DNA of 64,000 bases from a bacterium (GCA_030619885.1 JAUXAN010000006.1:1-64000); one strand, 5' to 3'; positions 47,715 through 57,890 are shown, counted from the first letter of the stretch. The notes: generated by a model from the letters alone, not told the origin. Numbers and translations: made by a program.

Positions 47715-49349
47715 ATGTGGTGGGTTTCCATATCCTTCTCGGTTTTTCTTCTCTTTTTCATCTCTACAAGCGATGCTTCCCAGAACTGCGATGCACTTTT
47801 CCATTTCTCAATGGCAAACCTTTATGAAGAGAGGGGTATGTTCGATGAGGCGATTGAAGAATATAAAAAGGCGCTGAGGTATGCACCGCATTCATCTCGA
47901 ATGAATCTAAAATTAGGAAAACTCTATCACTTGAGGGGGAATTATGCTGCATCCATTAAATCATTGAAGAATGCTATTGAATCCGATTCTTCAAATTATG
48001 AAGCATATACAATTTTAGGACATTGCCTTCTGAAAATAAATGAGATTGACTCCGCTATCAGTGCATACGAAAAAGCATTGGCTTTAGATATTGAAAATAC
48101 AGAACTCCACTATATCTTGGCAAACCTCTACGAGACAAGAGGAGAGTTTGAGAACTCTGTACTGGAGCTTGAAAAAGTTGCTCAAATGGTGCCTCTTTCG
48201 ACTGAAATTCAGATTCGACTCGGCTCGGTTTATAGGAAACTGAAAAGATATAACGAGTCAATCTCCTCGTATAAGCAAGCCCTTTTAATAGATCCATTAT
48301 CATACGATGCAAGATTTGGTTTAGCCATCACATACGAATTTATGGAAGAGTATGATAAGGCGATTTCTGAATACAGAAAGATAGAGAAAGAAGACCCCGC
48401 GATTAAGCGGAGAATAATAGATATTTTACTCACTTTAAAAGAGTATGAAGATGCGAATACCGAATGCGGTCAACTTATTGAGTCTCTACCGTTCGATAAA
48501 CAACTGAGGTTTAAAAAAGCGTTGATCTCTTATGAACAGAAAAAATATTCTGAATCGCTTGATGAGTTGTTGATATGCAGGTCATTAGACCCTTCCAATA
48601 AATATGTTCACTATTACCTGTCAAAGGTATGTTTCAAAAAAGGGATGCTCGATGAGGCAAAGAGGTCAATTGATGAAGCGTTGAGGCTCGACCCAGAATT
48701 TGGTGATGCATTGATTTTTTCAGCCTTTTTGTATATAGAGGAAGGAATGGAAAAAAAGGCAGTGAGATACTTCAAAGAGGCGATAAAACTGGGATTCGAT
48801 CATGCCAATGCCTATTACCTGTTGGGCTATTCTTATGCAAAGTTAGAAGAATTCGGTCGTGCTATATCTGCATATAAATTGTCCCTTGATAAGAACCCTT
48901 CTGACCCTGAGGTCTGGTTCAGTCTTGGGGTCGCCTATGATAATTCAGGTAGATGGGAAGATGCTATCGTTTCTTTTAAAAAAGTGATTTCCCTCGATTC
49001 GACAAACTCTTCTGCCTATAACTATATGGGGTATCTTATGGCAGATAAGGGAATAAATTTGGACGAATCTTTAAATCTGATTGAGAAAGCTCTAAAGTTT
49101 GAGCCAGATAACGGGTATTACATCGATTCCCTTGGTTGGGTATATTTTCGACTTGGTAGATTCGATGATGCACTACGTGAACTCAAGAGGGCAGTAGCTC
49201 TCTCTAAAGATCCCGTGATATATGAACATCTTGGTGATATCTATTATGAGCTCGGAATGAAAGAAGAAGCGAGGGACCAATGGGAAAAATCGCTCCAACT
49301 CGACCCTAAAAATGAGACATTGAAGAAAAAAGTCATGTGGTTAAAATGA
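47715..49349 (+). CDS. Exported TPR protein
   Basis: I start at ATG 47715, which places a signal peptide at the N-terminus ('WWVSISFSVFLLFFISTSDA') and gives 544 aa. The track's extra 25 residues come partly from a dispersed repeat. About fourteen TPR units follow, e.g. 'AIEEYKKALRYAPHSSRMNL', 'AISAYEKALALDIENTELHY' and 'AIVSFKKVISLDSTNSSAYN', ending 'ARDQWEKSLQLDPKNETLKK'. It is probably a periplasmic scaffold for protein complexes. The last units ('YNYMGYLMADKG', 'YYIDSLGWVYFRLG') resemble those of BTAD/YfgC-like TPR proteins. Confidence 0.8.
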   Translation: MWWVSISFSVFLLFFISTSDASQNCDALFHFSMANLYEERGMFDEAIEEYKKALRYAPHSSRMNLKLGKLYHLRGNYAASIKSLKNAIESDSSNYEAYTILGHCLLKINEIDSAISAYEKALALDIENTELHYILANLYETRGEFENSVLELEKVAQMVPLSTEIQIRLGSVYRKLKRYNESISSYKQALLIDPLSYDARFGLAITYEFMEEYDKAISEYRKIEKEDPAIKRRIIDILLTLKEYEDANTECGQLIESLPFDKQLRFKKALISYEQKKYSESLDELLICRSLDPSNKYVHYYLSKVCFKKGMLDEAKRSIDEALRLDPEFGDALIFSAFLYIEEGMEKKAVRYFKEAIKLGFDHANAYYLLGYSYAKLEEFGRAISAYKLSLDKNPSDPEVWFSLGVAYDNSGRWEDAIVSFKKVISLDSTNSSAYNYMGYLMADKGINLDESLNLIEKALKFEPDNGYYIDSLGWVYFRLGRFDDALRELKRAVALSKDPVIYEHLGDIYYELGMKEEARDQWEKSLQLDPKNETLKKKVMWLK

Positions 49350-49651
49350 ATTCAACTTTTCTTCATTTCCTTTCCATACGAATCCGTAAGGACTTTCCCT
49401 CTTTCTCCTTAAAATCTACACTCTGGGGGTATTGACAAAATTTAGAAAGTTTACAAAATAAATTATGGACTTGGCATACGGAGTTTATCCCGTTCCGCAC
49501 TTATACATAAGTGCGGGGTGCAGAGTGTCTCTGCGGTGGAACAAACGAACGCTTGCCCCATCACACATCTATCACACCAGACTTGGGAGAAGAGATAGAG
49601 ATAGTTTTCGATAAAAAGAAGTTGCATTTTTTCGATGCAAAGACAGAGGAT
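49350..49651. other. Repeat-rich region with an in-frame transporter-like remnant before ptb
   Basis: A family A copy ('TTTCCATACGAATCCGTAAG') lies at 49371-49398 and a family B hairpin (CCGCACTTAT/ATAAGTGCGG) at 49495-49516. From about 49560 to 49651 the ptb reading frame stays open and encodes 'DLGEEIEIVFDKKKLHFFDA', which resembles the C-terminal TOBE end of MalK/UgpC-type ABC ATPases ('G..v.v.fd..klHlFD..T'). The rest of that gene is absent. Confidence 0.45.
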
Positions 49652-50542
49652 ATGATAAGAAATTTTTCCGAGCTTTTGTCCAAAGCGAAAAAAAGTGGCC
49701 CTAAAAGGATTTCTGTTGCAGCTGCTGAAGACAGGGTAGTTGTTGAGGCGATGAGCATTGCTAAAAAAGAGGGAGTTGCGTCCGGTATCCTTGTAGGAAA
49801 TAAAAATAAAATTGAGAAAATCGCAAAAGGGATTCAACTTCGAGATTTTGAGATTGTGGATGTGAAGGACGAAACTGAAGCGGTGAGGGAGGCAGTTTCC
49901 CTTGTCAGGAATGGTTCTGCTGACATATTGATGAAAGGTTTCGTCCCAACTAATCTCTTTCTGAAGGGCGTACTCGATAAAGAGAATGGGTTGAGGACAG
50001 ACCGCGTTCTTTCACACTGTGCTGTATTGGAAGTTCCAAGTTATCCGAAACTGCTATTTCTCACAGATGGAGGGATGTGCATCCGACCCGACCTTCAAAC
50101 CAAGCTCGACATAATAAAGAATGCTGCAGACCTTGCTCATTCTCTGGGAATTAAGAGACCGAAAGTAGCGATTCTGGCTGCTGTTGAAACGGTATCTGAA
50201 AAAATGGAAGAGACAGTTCACGCTGCCGAAATATGCAAACTATGGGAGAGAAATCAGTTGCGTAATATGGTTGTTGATGGCCCACTCGCTCTCGATATTG
50301 CCATATCAAAGGAGGCGGCAGAGCATAAAAAGATTAAGAGTTTAGTTGCTGGTGATGCAGACATATTGGTTGTACCAGATGTTGCTACTGGCAACATATT
50401 TGCAAAAGGGATGATATGGCTTGCAGGGGCAAAGGCATCGGGTCTGGTATTGGGTGCCTCTTCTCCGTGTGTGCTCCTATCGAGAGCGGATACTCCTGAA
50501 ACCAAATTGTACTCAATCGCATTGGGTGTGGTAAATAGTTAG
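49652..50542 (+). CDS. ptb: Phosphate butyryl/acetyltransferase family protein
   Basis: It interconverts acyl-CoA and acyl phosphate in fermentative energy metabolism. From ATG 49652 the product is 296 aa, the usual Ptb length. It shows 'KRISVAAAEDRVVVEAM', 'LMKGFVPTNLFLKGVLDK', 'DGGMCIRPDLQTKLDIIKNA', 'VDGPLALDIAISKEAA' and 'VLVVPDVATGN'-type 'ADILVVPDVATGNI'. The closest type is phosphate butyryltransferase, though short phosphate acetyltransferases look alike. The track start at GTG 49511 adds residues encoded by repeat and remnant sequence. No butyrate or acetate kinase is adjacent. Confidence 0.85.
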   Translation: MIRNFSELLSKAKKSGPKRISVAAAEDRVVVEAMSIAKKEGVASGILVGNKNKIEKIAKGIQLRDFEIVDVKDETEAVREAVSLVRNGSADILMKGFVPTNLFLKGVLDKENGLRTDRVLSHCAVLEVPSYPKLLFLTDGGMCIRPDLQTKLDIIKNAADLAHSLGIKRPKVAILAAVETVSEKMEETVHAAEICKLWERNQLRNMVVDGPLALDIAISKEAAEHKKIKSLVAGDADILVVPDVATGNIFAKGMIWLAGAKASGLVLGASSPCVLLSRADTPETKLYSIALGVVNS

Positions 50543-50748
50543 AAAGTTGGTAAACCAGCAGAATAAAGAATATCAGAGCATCAGATTATCAGAGTATCAG
50601 AAGGAAATTGTTAAGAGTTTAACGGTGACGAAACCCGTATCGTTTAGCGTCAGTCGGTTACGTCAAAAAAACGATTTACGTAACCATTAGACGAAACGGG
50701 CATCGTAACCGATTAACATAACCGAGTAACTGTAATTTGGCTTGAATT
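50543..50748. repeat. Intergenic repeat region before purF
   Basis: 'AGAATATCAGAGCATCAGAT' repeats (as at 20.1 kb) come first. A complex inverted block follows at about 50632-50712, with GGTTACGT/ACGTAACC and 'GAAACCCGTATCGTTT'/'AAACGGGCATCG' pairs. No gene is seen and no purine riboswitch is recognisable. Confidence 0.55.
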
Positions 50749-52158
50749 ATGTGTGGAATAATCGGTGTATACGGTAATGAAGGTAGTGTAAAAGAAACCA
50801 TTCTCTTAGGGCTCATATCCATTCAACACCGTGGACAAGACGCCTGCGGTATAGCAACATTCTCTCAAAGGATGCATCTGGAGAAAGGGTTGGGGCTCGT
50901 TGGGCAATTTCTCACCCCCGGGCGGTTGAAAAACCTGCATGGGAACGTGGGGATTGGACATGTGAGGTATCCGACCATAGGAAAGGGCGCACCAGAAGAT
51001 GCACAGCCCTTCTGTCTTTTAGCACCGAGAGGGATCGCCATAGCCCATAACGGTAATGTGATTAACTATAAAGAATTGCGAAAGAAACTGTCAAAGAAAG
51101 TCAAATTTAAATCCAAATGTGATATCGAGGTCATACTCTATACCCTTGCGGAAGAACTGAAGAAAGCAGATAGGCTCAATCCACAGACCATCTTTAGGAG
51201 TGTCGAAAGAATATTCAATCTCGTCTGTGGAAGTTACTCCGTAGTTTCGGTGATAGAGGGTGCAGGACTGCTCGCTTTCAGAGACCCGTATGGAATAAAA
51301 CCTTTGGTGTTTGGGATGAAGGATAATTCTTATATGTTCGCATCGGAAAGTGTTGCTTTGGAGGTTTTGGGTTATAAGATGGTTAGGGATGTCGCTCCAG
51401 GGGAAGCAATTCTCATCACAAAGGGGGGTAAATTCCTATCGAAAACCATAGTTAAAGGGAATCTTCATCCATGTATCTTCGAGTGGGTATATTTTGCTCG
51501 TCCAGATTCTGTCATCGACAACATATCGGTTTATGAAGCGCGATTAAGACTTGGAAAATCATTGGCAAAAGAGATAAAAAAGACTAAAACTAAAGCTGAT
51601 GTAGTAATTCCAATTCCTGACACCGCACGTGCCAGTGCTCTGTCAGTTGCACAACAGTTGTCTGTAAAATACAGAGAAGGACTCATAAAGAACAGATATA
51701 TTGGACGAACATTCATTATGCCTGAAGACGATGAAAGAAAGAGAAAGGTGCGAAGTAAACTGAATCCAATAAGGAGCGAAATAAATAATAGGAAGGTGCT
51801 ACTAATAGATGATTCGATCGTAAGAGGTAATACATCAAGAGAAATAATAAACCTTGTACGGAATGCAGGGGCAAAGGAGGTCTATTTTGCTTCATCCTCA
51901 CCTCCACTAAAATATCCCTGTGTTTACGGGATAGATATGCAGACAAGGAGTGAATTTATAGCACGGGGCAAGAAGATAGAAGATGTGGAGAAAGAGATAG
52001 GTGCAGACCGTCTGGTGTATCAGACACTTGAAGGGCTCATCAACTCTATTGGAAGGGACAGAAATTTTTGCACAGCTTGCTTCAATGGTGTCTATCCAAC
52101 AAAAGTTTCCAAAGAGACATTTAGAATTATTGAGAAAGAGAGGAGAAGTAGGCACTAA
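50749..52158 (+). CDS. purF: Amidophosphoribosyltransferase
   Basis: It catalyses the first step of purine synthesis, PRPP plus glutamine to phosphoribosylamine. The 469 aa start with 'MCGIIGVYGNEG', where Cys2 is the glutaminase nucleophile without a propeptide. 'SIQHRGQDACGIAT' and 'IAHNGNVINYKEL' belong to the glutaminase domain. The PRTase domain has the PRPP loop 'VLLIDDSIVRGNTSREI'. C-terminal cysteines ('FCTACFNGVYP') with earlier Cys could hold the Fe-S cluster of the Bacillus type. No other pur gene is adjacent and no Shine-Dalgarno is seen. Confidence 0.96.
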   Translation: MCGIIGVYGNEGSVKETILLGLISIQHRGQDACGIATFSQRMHLEKGLGLVGQFLTPGRLKNLHGNVGIGHVRYPTIGKGAPEDAQPFCLLAPRGIAIAHNGNVINYKELRKKLSKKVKFKSKCDIEVILYTLAEELKKADRLNPQTIFRSVERIFNLVCGSYSVVSVIEGAGLLAFRDPYGIKPLVFGMKDNSYMFASESVALEVLGYKMVRDVAPGEAILITKGGKFLSKTIVKGNLHPCIFEWVYFARPDSVIDNISVYEARLRLGKSLAKEIKKTKTKADVVIPIPDTARASALSVAQQLSVKYREGLIKNRYIGRTFIMPEDDERKRKVRSKLNPIRSEINNRKVLLIDDSIVRGNTSREIINLVRNAGAKEVYFASSSPPLKYPCVYGIDMQTRSEFIARGKKIEDVEKEIGADRLVYQTLEGLINSIGRDRNFCTACFNGVYPTKVSKETFRIIEKERRSRH

Positions 52159-52196
52159 TTGGTGTTTATAATTTTTTCTCATGCAAAGCTCAGACC

Positions 52197-53132
52197 TCAT
52201 CTCCCGGCAGAAATGGCGCAACGAAACCCTACATCGTAGTCACTGAACGTAGGCGTGCCGCTGAGCCGAGTGGCGCAACGACAGTCGTACGCACTGAGGC
52301 TCCACGAACCGCCGCGAACAACCCGGGAGGTGCCATATATCGGTCCCTTTGGATTGTTATCCGGACCACTCCCATAGTAAGTTTCATCATACCAGTCAGA
52401 GCACCACTCCCATACATTGCCCGCCATATCCATAACCCCATAAGGCGATGCACCACGAGGAAAACTACCTGCCGGTGCAGTATATTTATAACCATCTTGC
52501 TTCCACACTTTGTGATCACTCCCTTCTCCCCAATTTGCTCTGTAGAATCCTCCAGAATCTGGCTCGCTATTACCCCATGGGTATTTCCTCCCATCCGTCC
52601 CTCTCGCTGCTTTCTCCCATTCTGCCTCTGTAGGAAGCCTTTTACCTACTCATCTACAGTATACAACCGCATCATTCCAAGAGATTCCTACTACCGGATG
52701 AGCCGGTACAGTAAGTGCATCACCAAGTTTCTTATAATAGTCGTCACTGCCTGTCCTAATGTTGTACTTACTCCCGGGTTTCATCCATTCCGGGTAATGG
52801 TCCCCAGTTGCTTCTACAAATTTCATATACTCCCTATTTGTCACTTCATATTTATCTATATAAAATGCATCAAGATATACTCCGGGTTGTGGATATTCAT
52901 CATCACTACCTTCCCCTAATGGAGAACCCATTATGAATGAGCTTGCTGGGATGAAAATCATAATAGAGCCATCTTTTTCGAACTTGTATTCTTTATATTT
53001 CTGCTCGTTCGTGCGAAAGAAGGTAATCTTCTTTGGGTTTGGGTTCTCGGGAGATTTTTTGTCAGCAAAGACGAAAGAGAAAAATACAAAAATAAGAAGC
53101 AATGTCAAAATGATGCTAAATTTAACTTTCAT
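52197..53132 (-). pseudogene. Formylglycine-generating-enzyme-like (SUMF1) protein interrupted by in-frame TGA
   Basis: The track splits it into two ORFs, but both lie in one 312-codon frame broken only by TGA at 52652-52650. The N-terminal half has a signal peptide ('IILTLLLIFVFFSFVFA'), 'FIPASSFIMGSPLGEGSDDE' and 'YIDKYEVTNREYMKFVEATG'. The TGA falls in 'SWNDAVVYCR[TGA]VGKRLP', where the family has Trp. After it come '[14 protein letters not shown]', '[14 protein letters not shown]' and 'RVVRGGSW...VGFRCAIS'. Everything else is intact, so it is a very recent nonsense mutation or a read-through gene. The family includes enzymes converting Cys to formylglycine and many sugar- or peptide-binding relatives. 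Confidence 0.8.
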
Positions 53133-53349
53133 TTCAACTCCTTAATTTCATCTATACTATACTTTGCCAATTCTAATACAGTTTCTCTCTCAGTCAAGAT
53201 ATTTTTAAAAACCTCTGGGGTCAGTCTTACAAATTATAAATTCTTTATATTGAACCATTGCACTTGCCTTATAGCTTCCGAATTGAGGTAGTGTCCGCCC
53301 CTACAGGTCGTATGACAGGATCCATATGGAAAGACCGTTCGCTACCTTT
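53133..53349. other. Intergenic region with family A repeat fragments, no gene
   Basis: 'CCGCCCCTACAGGTCGTATG' and 'GGATCCATATGGAAAGACC' at about 53288-53334 are family A relatives. Nothing else is recognised. Confidence 0.45.
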
Positions 53350-54399
53350 TCAGCAAGTTCGTGTAGTCTCGTTTTTTGCCCTGCTCAATTTAACTGCCAG
53401 TCTGATCGCCTCAATCATACTCGATGGGTCTGCAATCCCTTTCCCTGCTATGTCGAAAGCCGTGCCGTGGTCAGGCGAAGTTCTTATAAATGGTAATCCT
53501 AATGTGAAATTTACCCCCTTTCCAAAAGAAAGCAGCTTGAAAGGTATTAACCCCTGGTCATGATACATCGTGATGTAACAATCATAATCTCTATTTAAAA
53601 AAGCGGTATCAGGGGAGAGCGGACCATCAACTCTTATGCCCTTCGCTTTCGCATCCAAAATAGCAGGTATTATCTCTTTCTCTTCCTCTGTTCCAAACAG
53701 TCCCCCTTCACCGCAATGAGGATTTAAAGCAAGAACCCCAATCTTCGGTTCAGGAATTCTAAAATACTTAATCAAAGCCATATATGCAAGTTCTATCTTT
53801 TTTTCAATCTCGTCTCTCTTAATTTTCCTGTTAATTTCCTTCACAGGTATATGGGTGGTGACCAATACGATCTTGAGTTTTTCTGATAGAAGCATCATTG
53901 CGAAGTTCTTCGTTTTTGTGGTTTTTGCGAAGAGTTCTGTATGTCCAGGATAATTGAACCCCGCTAAATTCAATGATGCCTTGTTTATCGGTGCTGTTAC
54001 TATAGCGTCTATCTTTTTAGTAGTGCATAACCGGATTGCATGAAGGATAGATTTGTATGCAACCCTTCCTGCTTCCCTGCTCAACTTCCCATAAGTGATC
54101 TTCCTGAAATCACACTCTACACAATTGAAGACATTTACACCTTCTGATAGGTTTTCCAAAGAGGTAACCTCACTTATTTTAAAATTTTCTTTGAGAATCT
54201 GTTTGGTCTTCTCTACGACTTTGAGAGAACCTATCAGAATTGGAATATAGTCTCTTTCAACCTTTTTCTCGGGATGTAAAATCGATTTTAAAACAACTTC
54301 GCAGCCAATTCCTGCAGGATCACCGAGAGTGATCCCTATTTTGGGATTATAATTCAGACACTGATTACCATCTCTGGATCCGTATTGACAGATACTCAC
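53350..54399 (-). CDS. pdxA: 4-hydroxythreonine-4-phosphate dehydrogenase family protein PdxA
   Basis: PdxA oxidises 4-phosphohydroxythreonine in DXP-dependent pyridoxal phosphate synthesis; PdxA2 relatives act on sugar-acid phosphates. The core starts 'PKIGITLGDPAGIGCEVVLK' and shows 'DAIVTAPINKASLNLAGFNYPGHTE', 'LNPHCGEGGLFGTEEEKEI', 'GPLSPDTAFL' and 'YHDQGLIPFKLL', with metal-binding His and Asp in the usual places. The first 16 or so residues ('SICQYGSRDGNQCLN') are encoded by an R1 repeat, starting at GTG without a ribosome-binding site. The native start has thus been overwritten or lies elsewhere. It stands alone between repeat regions. Confidence 0.9.
   Translation of the reverse strand: MSICQYGSRDGNQCLNYNPKIGITLGDPAGIGCEVVLKSILHPEKKVERDYIPILIGSLKVVEKTKQILKENFKISEVTSLENLSEGVNVFNCVECDFRKITYGKLSREAGRVAYKSILHAIRLCTTKKIDAIVTAPINKASLNLAGFNYPGHTELFAKTTKTKNFAMMLLSEKLKIVLVTTHIPVKEINRKIKRDEIEKKIELAYMALIKYFRIPEPKIGVLALNPHCGEGGLFGTEEEKEIIPAILDAKAKGIRVDGPLSPDTAFLNRDYDCYITMYHDQGLIPFKLLSFGKGVNFTLGLPFIRTSPDHGTAFDIAGKGIADPSSMIEAIRLAVKLSRAKNETTRTC
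54351..54397. repeat. Dispersed repeat R1 copy 4, inside the pdxA 5' end
   Basis: 'AATTCAGACACTGATTACCA' followed by 'TCTCTGGATCCGTATTGACA' matches copies at 8808 and (inverted) 42180. It overlaps the annotated pdxA start. Confidence 0.65.
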
Positions 54400-54526
54400 A
54401 GGATACTAAAGAGAAATTAAGAAAATGGAAATTGTGAAACTGAACGGATAAATTTCTTAATTTCAGATTTCTATTTTCTGATGTTAGTCTCTCTGTGTTT
54501 ACTGTTAAAATCACAGATTTTGGGAA

Positions 54527-55345
54527 TTATTTTTTCAGCGCTTCCTCATAAATTTCTATCTTCGCTCCCTTCCGTAATCTTGTTAAAAGATTGTTGTACA
54601 CCTCGTTCTGGTGCATCATAGTGAGTGATTTCTCGATATCGTCTTCTACATCTTCAAATTTAATCTTCTCTTTTATCTTTTTCTTGTCCACCAATTTTAT
54701 GATGTAGTATCCATAGTTTGTCTTAATCACATCGGTTACTTTTCCAACATTTAGAGAAAAAGCAACTTCTTCAAGTTTGGGTGAGAGGAGCATCTCGGAT
54801 GAATGTCTTCTAAAGTAGTCTGTTTCACCACCTCTATCAGCCATAGGTCCCCTTGAATGCTGTTTTGCAAGTTCGGCGAAATCATGCCCCTCCTTAATTT
54901 TTTTGAAAATTTCCTGCGCTTCTTTTCCCTCATCCAAGAAAATCGTTGCAATTTTTATTTCATAGTCATATTCTTTTTTATGTGTTTCATAATAAGATTT
55001 TACTTCTTGTTCGGTAACTTTGGATTTTTCTATCTCCCTCACCAGAAGTTCATTTTTAAGAATTTCCTTCTTCAGAGTTTCAAGTTGTGTGAGCACCTTC
55101 TCATCCTTGTCTATACCTCTGCGCACTGCTTCTCTGTAAAAGAGTTCTGTATCTACCCAGTCGCTCACAAAGTTGGACTTTTCCTCAAAAGAAAGTTTAT
55201 CTTTCCATCCTGGTGGAATCTGGTTGTAGAACTTTTCTAAAGTGAGAACTGAATCATCAACCCTTGCAACTATCTCACCTTTCTCTGCTTTTTCAACACA
55301 ACCAATGGAGAGGACGATAATTGATGCGAGCAAAATCTTTTTCAT
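54527..55345 (-). CDS. Parvulin-type peptidyl-prolyl isomerase, lipoprotein (SurA/PrsA-like)
   Basis: A 272-aa periplasmic folding factor. 'LLASIIVLSIGC' is a lipobox with Cys at residue 16, so it is membrane-anchored. An N-terminal SurA-like helical domain follows (about 25-120), then the parvulin domain ('FAELAKQHSRGPMADRGGETDYF', 'LNVGKVTDVIKTNYGYYIIKLVDKK'). A C-terminal helix returns to the chaperone domain, as in SurA and PrsA. It likely helps outer-membrane protein folding. Confidence 0.9.
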   Translation of the reverse strand: MKKILLASIIVLSIGCVEKAEKGEIVARVDDSVLTLEKFYNQIPPGWKDKLSFEEKSNFVSDWVDTELFYREAVRRGIDKDEKVLTQLETLKKEILKNELLVREIEKSKVTEQEVKSYYETHKKEYDYEIKIATIFLDEGKEAQEIFKKIKEGHDFAELAKQHSRGPMADRGGETDYFRRHSSEMLLSPKLEEVAFSLNVGKVTDVIKTNYGYYIIKLVDKKKIKEKIKFEDVEDDIEKSLTMMHQNEVYNNLLTRLRKGAKIEIYEEALKK

Positions 55346-55671
55346 TTTTTACCTCCTTTCTGGATCCTGGATGCTCGATCCTGGGACATTTGGATTTTTG
55401 CTAACTACTAAATACTAACTACTATCTACTGTTTTTTCCCACCTCCTTATCCATTGTTTGTAATATGTAAGCCTTGTTAAAAACATAAATTTAAACCACA
55501 GATTACACAGATTATCACAAGAATTTTCTTTTTATCTCTAATGATACTTTCTGTCAATTCTTTATGTAACCATTTTTTATTACCTTCTTGTGTAAATCTT
55601 ATGAAATCTTGTGGTTCCATTTTTTTAACAGAAATTATTTTAAAAAATAAAAAATAGATGTCAATAGTCTT
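55346..55671. repeat. Gene-free region with long repeat R3 copy 2
   Basis: 'GGATCCTGGATGCTCGATCC' and 'AACTACTAAATACTAACTAC' short repeats (55360-55425) come first. R3 copy 2 follows at 55482-55626, about 145 bases with imperfectly inverted ends ('CCACAGATTACACAGATTAT' and 'TCTTATGAAATCTTGTGG'). It lacks the nested block of the 18.55-kb copy. Confidence 0.7.
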
Positions 55672-56967
55672 TTACACAATTATCTTCCCATCTTTCAGGA
55701 CTATTCTTCCAGATACGATGACATACTCCACTCTTCCCTTCATTTTCCATCCCTTAAAAGGTGTGTTTTTTGACTTCGATTCGAACTCGTTCGGATTGCA
55801 CTCCCATTCGAATTCAGGGTCGAAGATGGTTATATCAGCCATTTCACCAAGTTTTATTATGCCGCCCTTTATCTTTAATATTGAGGATGGGTTCAAAGTG
55901 ATTTTGGAGATTGCTTTAGGTAGTGTGAGATGCGATTTCTCTATTAATTGGGTGAGGATAAGTCCGAGTGCAATCTCGAGTCCAATCATCCCTGTCGGAG
56001 CCGCATCAAATTCCACTTCTTTTTCTGCCTTCGTATGCGGGGCATGGTCCGTTGCGATTACATCTATCGTTCCATCCTTTAACCCTTCAACTATTGCAGA
56101 AAGGTCTTCTTTTGACCTCAATGGTGGATTGACTCGCAAATTTGTATCAAAACTCTCGACTAACTCATCTGTGAGTGTGAAATAATGTGGAGCAGTTTCT
56201 GCTGTAACCTTCACCTTTCTCTTTTTGGCATCCCGTATCAAGTTCACAGATTCTGCAGTGGATACATGTGCAATGTGAACCCTCCCTTTTGTATATTCTG
56301 CCAGAATGATATTCCTTGCTACCATTATGACTTCTGAAACAGAGGGTATTCCTTCCAACCCTAAACGGGTTGAAGTATAACCTTCATTCATCACTCCTCT
56401 TTCACAGAGAAATCTATCTTCGCAATGAGAGATTACAGGTATGTCGAACATATTGGTATATTCTAATGCCCTTCTCATAATCTCTGAATTGGTAACTGGC
56501 ATCCCGTCATCCGATACTGCAACGATGCCTGCTCTATAGAGGTCTCCGATTTCGGCGAGTTCTTCACCCTTCAGCCCTTTGGAAACAGCACCTACAGGAT
56601 AGACCTTTGCAAATCCTGCCTCCTCAGCGCAGCGGAATATGAGACGAACAATCCCAACGTCGTCTATTGGTGGATCGGTATTTGCCATACAGACTACAGA
56701 TGTGAACCCCCCTTTGCATGCTGCCTTTGTTCCTGTGAGTATGGTCTCCTCATCCTCTCTACCCGGTTCACGAAGGTGAGTATGCATATCTATGAAACCA
56801 GGGGTAACTATTTTTTTTCTTGCATCTATCGCTTCGTATGAAGGTTTCTTTACGATGTTTTTCTTTATCTCTTTCACCACTCCGTCTACTATCAGAATAT
56901 CCGCAATTCTATCTAAATTGGAGCCAGGGTCGATCACCCTCCCATTTTTTATCAAAATAGTCTTCAT
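55672..56967 (-). CDS. pyrC: Dihydroorotase
   Basis: It forms dihydroorotate from carbamoyl-aspartate in pyrimidine synthesis. The 431-aa class I enzyme has the metal motif '[22 protein letters not shown]' (about 53-74), '[11 protein letters not shown]', 'ISHCEDRFL', '[13 protein letters not shown]' and the C-terminal catalytic '[20 protein letters not shown]'. It overlaps pyrB by four bases, the last gene of pyrRBC. Confidence 0.95.
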   Translation of the reverse strand: MKTILIKNGRVIDPGSNLDRIADILIVDGVVKEIKKNIVKKPSYEAIDARKKIVTPGFIDMHTHLREPGREDEETILTGTKAACKGGFTSVVCMANTDPPIDDVGIVRLIFRCAEEAGFAKVYPVGAVSKGLKGEELAEIGDLYRAGIVAVSDDGMPVTNSEIMRRALEYTNMFDIPVISHCEDRFLCERGVMNEGYTSTRLGLEGIPSVSEVIMVARNIILAEYTKGRVHIAHVSTAESVNLIRDAKKRKVKVTAETAPHYFTLTDELVESFDTNLRVNPPLRSKEDLSAIVEGLKDGTIDVIATDHAPHTKAEKEVEFDAAPTGMIGLEIALGLILTQLIEKSHLTLPKAISKITLNPSSILKIKGGIIKLGEMADITIFDPEFEWECNPNEFESKSKNTPFKGWKMKGRVEYVIVSGRIVLKDGKIIV

Positions 56968-57890
56968 TTATGCGTTATCAATAGATACAAAATTGCCATT
57001 CTAATTGCAAGACCGTTCGTCACCTGCTCCAGAATGACAGAAGAAATCCCATCTGCAACATCGGGGTCGAGTTCGACGCCTCTGTTTATTGGGCCAGGAT
57101 GCATTATGAGAACATCAGATTTTGCAAGCTGTAGTCTATCTTTTGTTATTCTGTAAAGTTCTTTATATTCTCTTATAGAAGGGAATAGCTCCTTACCCTG
57201 TCGTTCAAGTTGGATTCTCAAGACATTTATCACATCTGCATGGGGCAATGCTTCATTGAGATTATAGAATATCTTCACACCGAGTCTCTCTATATAGTAA
57301 GGAATGAAAGTCGGAGGAGCGCAGATAGAGACATTTGCGCCCATCTTTTTTAACCCGAAGATATTCGACCTTGCTACCCTCGAATGGGCTATATCTCCTA
57401 CTATGAGGACATTTATATTTTCAAGTCTTTTCAATTTTTCTCTTATGGTGAGCATATCTAAGAGTCCCTGGGTTGGATGTTCATGTGAACCGTCTCCTGC
57501 ATTGATTACCGATGCCTTTAATCTCTGTGCTAAAAAGTGGGCTGCGCCAGCAGACGAGTGTCTAACAACAGCCGCATCTATTCGCATGGCCTCCAGATTT
57601 CTTGCTGTATCCAGTAAAGTTTCCCCCTTCAATATACTTGAGGAACTGCTCGATACAGTCACTGTATCGGCAGATAGTCTCTTTGCTGCCAGATCAAAAG
57701 ACGACGATGTTCTGGTACTCGGTTCCAAAAACAGATTCACTATAGTCTTCCCTCTGAGAGTCGGGACTTTCTTTATGGGCCTCTCTGAAATCTCCTTTAA
57801 CGAAACCGCTGTGTTTAAAATGAGTTCTATCTCTTCAGCGGATATATCTTCGAGACCGAGTAAATCCTTCCTATGAAGTTTTTTCCTCAA
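56964..57890 (-). CDS. pyrB: Aspartate carbamoyltransferase catalytic subunit
   Basis: It catalyses carbamoyl phosphate plus aspartate to carbamoyl-aspartate. The 308-aa protein shows the carbamoyl-phosphate motif '[19 protein letters not shown]', '[13 protein letters not shown]', '[17 protein letters not shown]', '[15 protein letters not shown]' and '[17 protein letters not shown]'. No regulatory PyrI gene is present. It overlaps pyrR by 20 bases and pyrC by four. Confidence 0.96.
   Translation of the reverse strand: MRKKLHRKDLLGLEDISAEEIELILNTAVSLKEISERPIKKVPTLRGKTIVNLFLEPSTRTSSSFDLAAKRLSADTVTVSSSSSSILKGETLLDTARNLEAMRIDAAVVRHSSAGAAHFLAQRLKASVINAGDGSHEHPTQGLLDMLTIREKLKRLENINVLIVGDIAHSRVARSNIFGLKKMGANVSICAPPTFIPYYIERLGVKIFYNLNEALPHADVINVLRIQLERQGKELFPSIREYKELYRITKDRLQLAKSDVLIMHPGPINRGVELDPDVADGISSVILEQVTNGLAIRMAILYLLITHK

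Noticed and set aside
50543-50748. Purine riboswitch before purF
   Set aside because: The inverted repeats do not show conserved purine-aptamer loops and resemble the dispersed repeat DNA.
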